Source: Actinomadura graeca (GTDB lineage: Bacteria > Actinomycetota > Actinomycetes > Streptosporangiales > Streptosporangiaceae). From it: a stretch of DNA of 64,000 nt. The notes under the pieces are model-generated. The model was not told the DNA's origin, made no database searches, and saw nothing but the letters and a program-made list of their open reading frames with translations. Location of the stretch: contig NZ_CP059572.1 in NCBI RefSeq assembly GCF_019175365.1, positions 3,162,001-3,226,000 on the forward strand, in the 5' to 3' direction. A program made the translations under genes and the position numbers. Positions 23,978 to 31,845 of the stretch are shown here, in pieces; the first letter of the stretch is position 1, and every line of letters begins with the position of its first letter.

Positions 23978-25393
23978 CTAGCTCTGGCGGTCCGCGGCGA
24001 GCTGGGCCGCCAGCGCGGGGATGCCCAGGTTCTGCTCGTCGGCGGGGGTGGCCTGGTAGAGCCTGTTGGTGAGCTGGTACTGGTCGTTGACGAGGTCGTA
24101 GTACTCGCGGAACGTGACCTGCCCGGACCCGGAGACCGTGCCCGCCGCGTCGGTGTGCAGGGCGTAGTACTCGACGTACTGCTTGTTCTTGGCGACGTAG
24201 GACGCCCAGCTGTCCTTGACGCCGCCCGTGCCCTGCTTCCACCACTCGACGAGCAGGTGGTCACGGTTGAAGCCGGACAGCAGGGACTTGCCGTCCTGCG
24301 ACGTCCCGGGGGTGATCCCGGCGGCGGCGAGGATCGTCGGCGCGATGTCGATGTTGGCGACGATGCGGTTGTCGGTGGTGCCCGAGCCCAGGCCCCCGGC
24401 GGGCCAGGACAGGTAGAACGGCACCTCGTGGGCCGGGGAGTAAGGCGTCCCCTTGCCGAGGAGGCCGTGGTCGGCCCACTGGAACCCGTTGTCGCCGATG
24501 TAGATGACCAGGGTGTTCTCCAGCTGGCCGAGGGCCGCCAGCTTGTCCTTGAACGCCTGCACGGCGTCGTCGACCGACAGCAGCGTCCGCAGCTGACGCT
24601 GCCGCACCGCCTTGCCGTCGGCCAGGGTGGCGGTCGCGTTCTGCACGTAGGCCGGCTTGTCGCTCCGGTCGGCCTCCGGGACGGAGGGACGGCCGTTCCA
24701 GGTCGGCACGACCGTGTCGGCGTACTGGGCGGCGGGCGTGTTCGGCTCGTGCGAGGCGTACGGCGTGACATAAGCGAACCACGGGCGCGTGTCGGTCGTG
24801 GCCTTGTTGAGGAAGGCCAGCGTCCGGTTCTTGATGATGTTGGTGGTGTACCCGTTGATGGTCTGGACGGTGCCGTTGACGTTCCACTGGGCGTCCACGT
24901 AGCCGGGCTGGAGCAGCGCCCACTCCTCGAAGTGGGGCGGGTCGTCCGACAGCGTCCAGGAGTTGAGGTACTTCCCGAACAGGCCGGTGCGGTACCCCGC
25001 CTGCTTGAGGTACCGCTGGACGGTCGTGCTCTGGTCGAGGCTGTGGGAGGCCCCGTTGTTGCGGACGCCGTGGTTGTGCGCGTAGCGGCCGGTGAAGATC
25101 GACGACCGCGAGGGGGCGCACAGCGGCGTGGTGACGTGGCCGTTCGTGTAGGTCACGCCCTGGCCGCCGAGCCAGGCGATGGTCTTCTGGATCGCCCAGT
25201 TCGTGTGCTTGGGGTTGTCGTCGGTGACGATCAGCAGGACGTTCGGACGGGTGGCCGCGGACGCCGTCCCGGCCAGCCCGGGAACCGTCGAGGACGCGGC
25301 CACCGCCGCGGCCGCCGCGGCCGAACCGGCGAGGAACCGCCGCCGGCTGAATCCGGCCCTCTCGTCCCCGCGCTCTCTGTGTTCCTCGGTCAT
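23978..25393 (-). CDS. Type I sulfatase exported by the Tat pathway
   Basis: 471 residues. The N-terminus has a twin-arginine signal (S-R-R-R-F-L-A) and a hydrophobic Ala-rich stretch, so it is exported folded. Metal-binding D58-D59 follows in I-V-T-D-D-N, and the formylglycine site is C92-A-P-S-R, matching the C-x-P-S-R recognised by FGE. Later H-N-H-G and G-D-N-G-F-Q motifs complete the alkaline-phosphatase-like site. The ATG at 25393 puts the Tat motif about 16 residues in, whereas the longer frame does not. Substrate is unknown. Modification must occur in the cytoplasm before export. Confidence 0.92.
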   Translation of the reverse strand: MTEEHRERGDERAGFSRRRFLAGSAAAAAAVAASSTVPGLAGTASAATRPNVLLIVTDDNPKHTNWAIQKTIAWLGGQGVTYTNGHVTTPLCAPSRSSIFTGRYAHNHGVRNNGASHSLDQSTTVQRYLKQAGYRTGLFGKYLNSWTLSDDPPHFEEWALLQPGYVDAQWNVNGTVQTINGYTTNIIKNRTLAFLNKATTDTRPWFAYVTPYASHEPNTPAAQYADTVVPTWNGRPSVPEADRSDKPAYVQNATATLADGKAVRQRQLRTLLSVDDAVQAFKDKLAALGQLENTLVIYIGDNGFQWADHGLLGKGTPYSPAHEVPFYLSWPAGGLGSGTTDNRIVANIDIAPTILAAAGITPGTSQDGKSLLSGFNRDHLLVEWWKQGTGGVKDSWASYVAKNKQYVEYYALHTDAAGTVSGSGQVTFREYYDLVNDQYQLTNRLYQATPADEQNLGIPALAAQLAADRQS

Positions 25394-26201
25394 GGGTCTC
25401 CCAGCTCCTCTCGCTGACAGCGGCGCGCTGTCTCGGACGGAAATACAAAACCTGACGGACGCACGAAAAATGGCAGAAGCAGAGGAAACAGAAGCAGCAT
25501 GACGGAGAACACCCGCCAACGCGGTGAATCAAGTCCACAGCACTTCGGCGAGCCGGACTCGAAGGGGTTTCCAAATCTGGGTTTGCGGCACGCGAGAACT
25601 CGCATGAAGTCCTGGCCGAGCCGTGAGAACGCCAATGGCCGGTACCCGCCGAAGAGACGGCGCCGGCCCGCCGGCTAGGGCGTTTCAGATGGACAGAGCG
25701 CGCTCGCCTGCCGTTTGAAGTCGACGTGCAGGCGAGCGACGAGAAAGTCGCCCGGAGTCATATTCACGACGGTATAAACCAGCCCCGACCACGTCAATGC
25801 CATGGGAAGACCTATTTCCCTGGACCATCGACCGCACACCGGTGGACCAAAGCCGCCTCGAACTAGGGCCGAACACTTCGCCCGCGAAATCACGATCCCG
25901 AGGCGGGTTCTCATGAAAGTGCGCGCCTTCGATTATGGGCGCGTCGTGGAAACGGAAAACGCATACTCCGGCGGCGAGCGACGGCCGGCGGACGGCTCCG
26001 CACCCCCCGGAGGACCGCTCACGCGAACGCCCATGGCCACCCGGGGGCTCCGGAAGGGATTCGAATCAAAACGATAGGAAATACCGTTTATTCTGTCAAC
26101 CCGTCCCGCCTCCCGGCACGCGGACGGCGGACGGCGGACGGCGGACGGCGGACGGCGGACCCGCGTGTGACAGGTCCGCCGCGTGCGCCGCCACGGCCGG
26201 T
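25394..26201. other. Long non-coding interval with a 7-bp tandem repeat
   Basis: 808 nt between the sulfatase start and the ABC exporter stop, both on the minus strand. It should contain the sulfatase promoter and the end of the exporter transcript. GC is lower than in the flanking genes between about 25700 and 26100, and all frames there are weak. A tandem repeat lies at 26122-26160. I see no tRNA or other RNA gene. Confidence 0.5.
26122..26160. repeat. 7-bp tandem repeat, about 5.6 copies
   Basis: GGACGGC repeated head to tail with no mismatch, just downstream of the ABC exporter stop codon. It is a candidate length-variable locus by replication slippage. Confidence 0.85.
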
Positions 26202-28085
26202 TCAGGCGACCGTCTCCAGGGGCGTCTCGTCGTTGAACTGGGTGCGGTAGAGGTCGGCGTAGCGGCCACCGGCGGCGAGGAGATCGGTGTGGGTGCCGCG
26301 CTCGATGATGCGGCCCGCCTCGACGACGAGGATGAGGTCGGCGGCGCGGACGGTGCTGAGACGGTGGGCGATGACGACGGCGGTGCGGCCGTCGAGGGCC
26401 TCCGCCAGGGCCTCCTGCACGGCGGCCTCGGACGTGGAGTCCAGGTGGGCGGTGGCCTCGTCGAGGATCACGACGCGCTGGCGGGCGAGCAGGAGCCGGG
26501 CGATGGTGAGGCGCTGGCGCTCGCCGCCGGACAGGCGGTAGCCGCGCTCGCCGACGATGGTGTCGAGCCCGTCCGGCAGGCCGGTGACGAGGGTGTCGAG
26601 GCGGGCGCGGCGCAGCACGTCCCAGAGCTCGTCCTCCCCGGCCTCGGGGCGGGCCAGCAGCAGGTTGTCGCGGATCGACTCGTGGAACAGGTGGCCGTCC
26701 TGCGTGACCATGCCGAGGGTGTCGCGGATCGACTCGAAGGTCAGGTCGCGGACGTCGACGCCGCCGAGGCGGACGGCGCCGGAGTCGGCGTCGTAGAGGC
26801 GCGGCAGGAGCTGGGCGATCGTCGACTTGCCCGCGCCGGAGGAGCCGACGAGCGCGACCATCTGGCCGGGCTCGGCGCGGAACGACACGCCGTGCAGGAC
26901 GTCGACGCCGCCGCGGGTGTCGAGGGTGGCGACCTCTTCGAGGGAGGCGAGGGAGACCTTGTCGGCGGACGGGTAGGCGAAGCGGACGTCGTCGAACTCG
27001 ACGGCGACGGGGCCGTCGGGGACGGTGCCGGCGCCGGGCTTCTCGGCGACGAGGGGTTCGAGGTCGAGCACCTCGAAGACCCGCTCGAAGCTGACGAGGG
27101 CGCTCATCACCTCGACGCGGGCGCTGGCCAGCGCGGTCAGCGGCGCGTAGAGGCGGGTCAGCAGGAGGGCGAGCGCGACGACCGCGCCCGCGTCGAGTGA
27201 GCCGCGCAGCGAGAACCAGCCGCCGAGGCCGTAGACGAGGGCCAGGGCGAGCGCCGACACCATGGTCAGCGCGGTGATGAAGACGTGCTGCACCATCGCG
27301 GTGCGGACGCCGATGTCGCGGACGCGGCGGGCGCGGGCGGCGAACTCGGCGGACTCGCGGGACGGCCGTCCGAACAGCTTGACCAGGGTGGCGCCGGGGG
27401 CGGAGAACCGCTCGGTCATCTGGGTGCTCATCGCGGCGTCGTGCGCGGCGGCCTCGCGTTCGAGGCGGGCCAGCCGGGTGCCCATGCGGCGGGCCGGGAG
27501 GACGAAGACCGGCAGCAGCAGGAGGGCGAGCACGGTGATCTGCCAGGAGATGCCGACCATCACCCCGAAGGTGAGCACCAGCATCACCAGGTTGCTGACG
27601 ACCCCGGACAGGGTGTCGCTGAAGGCGCGCTGCGCGCCGATCACGTCGTTGTTCAGGCGGCTGACCAGGGCGCCGGTGCGGGTGCGGGTGAAGAAGGCGA
27701 CCGGCATCCGCTGGACGTGGTCGAAGACGGCGGTGCGCAGGTCGAGGATCAGGCCCTCGCCGATGCGGGCCGACAGCCACCGGTTGACCAGCCCGAGACC
27801 GCCCTCGGCGAGGGCGAGGAGGGCGATCAGCACGGCGAGCCTGACGACGGTGGAGCTCGCGGAGTGGTCGACGATCGCGTCGACGACCCGTCCGGCCAGC
27901 ACGGGCGTCGCCACCGCCAGGACCGCCATCACCACGCTCAGCGCGAGGAACGCGTACAGCAGCCGCCTGTGCGGACGGGCGAAGCGGGCGATCCTCCGCA
28001 AGGTCGCCTTGGAGAAGGGCCTGCGGTCGTTCTTCGCGTTCATCGCGTGGTGCAGGGACATCCACGCGGTCACTTCCATGTCCAT
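26202..28085 (-). CDS. ABC exporter half-transporter (fused membrane and ATPase domains)
   Basis: 627 residues: six predicted helices in an ABC_membrane domain (about 40-330), then an ATPase with Walker A G-S-S-G-A-G-K-S-T, signature L-S-G-G-E-R-Q-R, Walker B V-V-I-L-D-E-A-T and switch His (V-I-A-H-R-L-S). It belongs to the multidrug/lipid exporter type and works as a homodimer or with an unlinked partner. An insertion between the domain boundary and Walker A (S-A-D-K-V-S-L-A-S-L-E-E-V) is slightly longer than usual. GCGGAG precedes the ATG. It is divergent from the aminotransferase gene at 28200. Confidence 0.9.
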   Translation of the reverse strand: MDMEVTAWMSLHHAMNAKNDRRPFSKATLRRIARFARPHRRLLYAFLALSVVMAVLAVATPVLAGRVVDAIVDHSASSTVVRLAVLIALLALAEGGLGLVNRWLSARIGEGLILDLRTAVFDHVQRMPVAFFTRTRTGALVSRLNNDVIGAQRAFSDTLSGVVSNLVMLVLTFGVMVGISWQITVLALLLLPVFVLPARRMGTRLARLEREAAAHDAAMSTQMTERFSAPGATLVKLFGRPSRESAEFAARARRVRDIGVRTAMVQHVFITALTMVSALALALVYGLGGWFSLRGSLDAGAVVALALLLTRLYAPLTALASARVEVMSALVSFERVFEVLDLEPLVAEKPGAGTVPDGPVAVEFDDVRFAYPSADKVSLASLEEVATLDTRGGVDVLHGVSFRAEPGQMVALVGSSGAGKSTIAQLLPRLYDADSGAVRLGGVDVRDLTFESIRDTLGMVTQDGHLFHESIRDNLLLARPEAGEDELWDVLRRARLDTLVTGLPDGLDTIVGERGYRLSGGERQRLTIARLLLARQRVVILDEATAHLDSTSEAAVQEALAEALDGRTAVVIAHRLSTVRAADLILVVEAGRIIERGTHTDLLAAGGRYADLYRTQFNDETPLETVA

Positions 28086-28199
28086 CGCTCACCACTCCGC
28101 TCTCAGAGGAACCCGTAGAGGCATCCTGGAACCTCAAGGAACGTTGAGGTCAAGTCGCCGGCCGGTGTCAAGCGTCTCCCATGGGTACGACAATGCGCT

Positions 28200-29387
28200 G
28201 TGACGATCTCCGACGAAGGGCTGCACGTGGACATCGGCAAGGCGCGTATGGACACCCCGGGCTGCGCGAAGGTGGCACACCTCAACAACGCCGGGGCGGC
28301 GCTGCCCCCGCTACCGGTGATCAGGGCGCTGACGGAGCACCTTGAGCTGGAGGCGGCCATCGGCGGGTACGAGGCGGCCGACCGGAACGCGGCGGCGACC
28401 GAGGACTTCTACGGCGCGGTGTCGGACCTGATCGGGGCGAACCCGGACGAGATCGCCTACGTGGAGAACGCCACACGTGCCTGGGACATGGCGTTCTACG
28501 CCATCCCGTTCGCGCGGGGCGACCGCATCCTCACGACGACGAGCGAGTACTCCAGCAACGCCATCGCCTACCGGCAGGTGGCGGAGCACAGGGGCGTCCG
28601 CGTGGACGTCGTCCCGGACGACGCGGACGGCACCCTGTCGCTGGACGCGCTGGACGCCGAGCTGGCGAAGGGCGACGTGCGGCTCGTCTCGCTGAACCAC
28701 ATTCCCACGCACAACGGGCTAATCAACCCCGCCGCGGCGGTGGGGCGGCTCTGCCGCGAGCACGGCGTCCTCTATCTGCTGGACGCCTGCCAGTCGGTCG
28801 GGCAGCTCCCCGTGGACGTCGGGGAGATCGGATGCGACATCCTGTCGGCGACCGGGCGCAAGTATCTGCGGGGCCCGCGCGGGACGGGTTTCCTGTTCGT
28901 GCGGCGCGGGATCCTCCGGACGCTGGAGCCGCCGTTCCTCGACCTGCACTCCGCGACGTGGAAGGCGCCGGACGCCTACGAGATCCGCGGGGACGCCCGC
29001 CGGTTCGAGACGTGGGAGCGGTACGTCGCCGGTCAGATCGCCCTGGGCGTCGCCGCACGCTACACGGCCGAGATGGGCATCGAGGCGATCCAGGAGCGTG
29101 TGACGGGCCTCGCCGGGCTGCTGCGGGAGAGGCTCGCGGCGCATCCGGGGGCGTCGGTCCTGGACAGGGGGAAGCGGCCGTCGGGGATCGTCACCTTCAC
29201 CGTGGACGGCCACGATCCCGCCGCCGTCAAGAAGGCCGCGCGGGAACGCGGCGTGAACGTCAACACCACGAGCCCGCGCGCACAGGGCTACGATCCGCGC
29301 GCGCTGCCGAGCGCGGTGCGGGCGTCCGTCCACTACTACAACACCGAGGAGGAGATCGACCTCCTCATGACCGCCCTCCCCCGCTGA
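28200..29387 (+). CDS. Class V PLP aminotransferase / cysteine desulfurase-like protein
   Basis: 395 residues with the class V fold. H-L-N-N-A-G-A-A-L at the start is the substrate/phosphate region, D195 lies in L-L-D-A-C-Q-S, and the PLP lysine is K221 in A-T-G-R-K-Y-L-R-G-P-R-G. The mobile catalytic Cys loop of true cysteine desulfurases is not recognisable. It is therefore more likely an aminotransferase or C-S lyase of the isopenicillin-epimerase/EgtE-like branch. GTG start. No biosynthetic partner is adjacent. Confidence 0.85.
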   Translation: MTISDEGLHVDIGKARMDTPGCAKVAHLNNAGAALPPLPVIRALTEHLELEAAIGGYEAADRNAAATEDFYGAVSDLIGANPDEIAYVENATRAWDMAFYAIPFARGDRILTTTSEYSSNAIAYRQVAEHRGVRVDVVPDDADGTLSLDALDAELAKGDVRLVSLNHIPTHNGLINPAAAVGRLCREHGVLYLLDACQSVGQLPVDVGEIGCDILSATGRKYLRGPRGTGFLFVRRGILRTLEPPFLDLHSATWKAPDAYEIRGDARRFETWERYVAGQIALGVAARYTAEMGIEAIQERVTGLAGLLRERLAAHPGASVLDRGKRPSGIVTFTVDGHDPAAVKKAARERGVNVNTTSPRAQGYDPRALPSAVRASVHYYNTEEEIDLLMTALPR

Positions 29388-29400
29388 GCCGGGGCCGGAG

Positions 29401-29441
29401 CCGCGGCGGGCGCGCCCGGGGGCGGGCGCGCCCGGCCGCGG
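29401..29441. terminator. Bidirectional terminator-like hairpin
   Basis: 29401-29417 can pair with 29424-29441 with one bulged base and a 6-nt loop. It lies between two convergent stop codons (29387 and 29450), as expected for a shared terminator. Confidence 0.6.
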
Positions 29442-29449
29442 TCCGCCGC

Positions 29450-29869
29450 TCAGCCGTTCGAGCGGGCGGCGCTGATGTCGGCGAGCGCCGAGCCGGAGTC
29501 TTTCTCGATCGCCAGGTCGCCGATGGACACGATGCCCACCGGACGGCCGTCCTCCAGCACCGGCAGGCGACGCACCGAGCGCTCGCGCATGATCTGCGCC
29601 GCCTTGTCGAGCGTGTCGTCCGGGCCGACCGTGGCGGTGACGCTGCTGGCGATGCCGCCGACCTTGGCCTGGGTGGGGTCGCCGCCCGCGGCCAGGCCCC
29701 GCACCACCAGGTCGCGGTCGGTGATCACGCCCTTCAGGTCGTCGCCCTCCGCCACCAGGACGGCGCCGATGTCCTCATCGCGCATCGCGCGCGCCACGGT
29801 GACGAGGTCGAGCTCCGGGGACACCGACGTCGGGGAACCGGTCATGATGTCGCGGATCTTCGTGGCCAT
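29450..29869 (-). CDS. Tandem CBS-domain protein
   Basis: 139 residues consisting of two CBS domains. The first is I-M-T-G-S-P-T-S-V-S to V-I-T-D-R-D-L-V-V-R-G, the second V-T-A-T-V-G to V-G-I-V-S-I-G-D-L-A. Such free-standing pairs bind adenine nucleotides and act as energy or stress sensors. The ATG at 29869 is preferred over the GTG at 29875 because AAGGAG then has normal spacing. Confidence 0.88.
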   Translation of the reverse strand: MATKIRDIMTGSPTSVSPELDLVTVARAMRDEDIGAVLVAEGDDLKGVITDRDLVVRGLAAGGDPTQAKVGGIASSVTATVGPDDTLDKAAQIMRERSVRRLPVLEDGRPVGIVSIGDLAIEKDSGSALADISAARSNG

Positions 29870-29939
29870 GCTCACTCCTTGGGCCTCGCGGTCGTCTTCG
29901 ATCCCGGGACGGGTCGGGCCCTACCCTGCGAACAGGGCC

Positions 29940-30974
29940 TCATTCCCGGAACTGCGAGAAGAGCCTGTCGGCCGCCGGGCGGTCCCAGGCGAGCCCGCCG
30001 GGATCCTCGCGCGCGGGCCTCACCGGGACGGTGTCGAACGTGACCGCCGCGGGGCCCGTCTCGTCCATGCCGCGGGCCACGGCCTGGAGGGCCCGGACGT
30101 CCAGGCGCGGGTAGGTGGCGACCGAAGCCGCCGAGACGGCAAGGAACTTCGTATACCGGACCGGGCTGCGGAGCCGCAGGTCGTGCGCCTGCCGCAGCAG
30201 GGCCGCCATGAACCGCTGCTGGCGCTCGATCCGGGACAGCTCCGAGCCGTCGCCCCGGCCGTGCCCGGCCCGGACATAGGCGAGCGCGGCCGCGCCGTCC
30301 AGCCGCACCCGTCCCGCAGGGGCGGACAGCCCCGGCGCCGGGTCGCGGACGGCCTTCGGAAGCGTCATCTCGACACCTCCGACGGCGTCCACCATCTGCG
30401 CGAACCCGCCGAAACCGATCACCACGGTGGTGTCGATCCGCACGCCGGTCAGCGACTCCACCGTCGTGCGCGCGCACCCGGCGCCGAGGGAGAACGCCTG
30501 GTCGATGGGGCCCCGGTGCGGCGGGACGACCTTCCCGCCGGGTACCTCGCACGCGGGGAACCACACCAGCGAGTCCCTCGGGATGCTCACCACACGCGCC
30601 TTCGCGCGGTCGGCGGGCAGGTGGACGAGCACCAGGGTGTCCGAGCGCGCCGGGGCGGTCCCCCGCCCGTCCGCGCCGACGAACAGGACGTTCAGCGCCC
30701 GGCCCGTCGCGATCGCGGTGCGGCCGGAACCACCGGGCACCGCCTCGCCATGGCCGCCGAGCACCAGCGCGGGCATGAGGGCGAGTGCCGCCGTGACCGC
30801 GGCGACCGCGGCGAGCGCCGTCCACCGGCCCGGCGCGCGGAGGCCGGGCCGGCGGCGCCCGCCGGCGGCGCCGCCCGCCTCGCCCGTCAGCCGCCGGCGC
30901 TGCCCGGCGAGCGAGCCGGGCGGCTCCTCCTCCAGGTCACGGCCGAGGGCGCGGAGCAGTTCGAGATCGTCCAC
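29940..30974 (-). CDS. LytR-CpsA-Psr (LCP) family protein coupled to an ECF sigma factor
   Basis: 344 residues. A cytoplasmic N-terminus of about 45 residues begins V-D-D-L-E-L-L-R-A-L-G-R-D-L and is followed by one transmembrane helix (about 50-70). An extracellular LCP domain then shows R-S-D-T-L-V-L-V-H, V-S-I-P-R-D-S, G-G-V-E-M-T-L-P, and the late R-I-E-R-Q-Q-R-F-M motif. LCP enzymes transfer glycopolymers from lipid carriers to peptidoglycan. The GTG start, with AGGAGGAG upstream, lies 2 nt past the sigma gene. The N-terminal segment is the kind seen in membrane partners of SigE-family sigma factors, so it may also hold the sigma factor. Confidence 0.85.
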   Translation of the reverse strand: MDDLELLRALGRDLEEEPPGSLAGQRRRLTGEAGGAAGGRRRPGLRAPGRWTALAAVAAVTAALALMPALVLGGHGEAVPGGSGRTAIATGRALNVLFVGADGRGTAPARSDTLVLVHLPADRAKARVVSIPRDSLVWFPACEVPGGKVVPPHRGPIDQAFSLGAGCARTTVESLTGVRIDTTVVIGFGGFAQMVDAVGGVEMTLPKAVRDPAPGLSAPAGRVRLDGAAALAYVRAGHGRGDGSELSRIERQQRFMAALLRQAHDLRLRSPVRYTKFLAVSAASVATYPRLDVRALQAVARGMDETGPAAVTFDTVPVRPAREDPGGLAWDRPAADRLFSQFRE

Positions 30975-30976
30975 GG

Positions 30977-31615
30977 CTACTCCTCCTCGTGCATCGGGTT
31001 GGCGCCGCCGAGCCGCGCGCGCACCTTGCGCCGGGCCCGGCTCAGGCGGGAGCGGACCGTCCCGACCGGGATGCCGAGCGCCCGCGCGACCTCCTCGTAG
31101 GCCAGGTCCCCCCACGCGACCAGCAGCAGCACGTCCCGGTCGCGGCGGGGCAGCCCCGCGAGCGCCTCGGCCAGCAGCGGGCGCGCCGCGGACGCGGTCA
31201 CCCCGTCCGCCACCCGTTCGGCGGGGCCCTCGACCGGGCCGTCCACGGGACTGCGGCGCAGCGCCCGGTACCGGGCCGCCTCGCCGCGGTGATGCCGCGC
31301 GATCAGCTTCGTCGCGATGCCGAACAGCCACGGCCGCGCGTCCGGCTGCGCGAGGTCGTAGCGGTGCCGCCGGCTGAAGGCGGCGAGGAACGTCTCGCCG
31401 ACGAGGTCCTCGGCGGGCCCGGGACCGAGCCGCCGCGAGACGTAGCGGTAGATCATCGCCGAGTAGCGGTCGAACAGCGCCGCGAACTCCTCCGGGTCGT
31501 CCAGCGACCGCCTGACGAGATCGGCGTCGCGCGGCGGGGCGGAGGGCACGCCGGGCGCGGCGGGTGCGCCCGTTACGGGCATACCAGCCGAAGGTGCGGT
31601 CATCGCTGACACCAT
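30977..31615 (-). CDS. ECF sigma factor
   Basis: 212 residues. An N-terminal Pro/Ala tail precedes region 2 (F-D-R-Y-S-A-M-I-Y-R-Y-V, A-E-D-L-V-G-E-T-F-L-A-A-F) and region 4 (L-P-R-R-D-R-D-V-L-L-L-V-A-W to G-T-V-R-S-R-L-S-R-A-R). Two candidate ATG codons (31615, 31603) differ only in the tail. It forms a tight operon with the LCP gene, implying sigma-controlled cell-wall glycopolymer attachment. Confidence 0.88.
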   Translation of the reverse strand: MVSAMTAPSAGMPVTGAPAAPGVPSAPPRDADLVRRSLDDPEEFAALFDRYSAMIYRYVSRRLGPGPAEDLVGETFLAAFSRRHRYDLAQPDARPWLFGIATKLIARHHRGEAARYRALRRSPVDGPVEGPAERVADGVTASAARPLLAEALAGLPRRDRDVLLLVAWGDLAYEEVARALGIPVGTVRSRLSRARRKVRARLGGANPMHEEE

Positions 31616-31845
31616 GGCATGCGGACCGGCCTTCCCGTGGGGACTGTGTCAGCGATGTATCTCCGCAACCCCGCGTCCGGGTTCACGACGTCCCGCGGCG
31701 GCAGGATCACTGATGCGTAACGAAGTGAACCTCCCGGCTAAACTTCGCATCCTTCAATGTGCACGGGGGTTGACGGTGAAGGAGCGCGCTGCCTGCGGGT
31801 CGGCCTGTCCGCGTGTCGGGAGACAGAGACGAGGAGGGTCTGGCC

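Noticed and set aside
25675..25914. 79-codon minus-strand frame in the non-coding interval
   Set aside because: Only the last 30 residues look protein-like. There is no ribosome site and no family, and third-position GC is not like the neighbours.
26050..26075. ATTCGAATC, resembling a tRNA T-arm
   Set aside because: No acceptor, D or anticodon stems can be built around it. It is only a short palindrome-like word.
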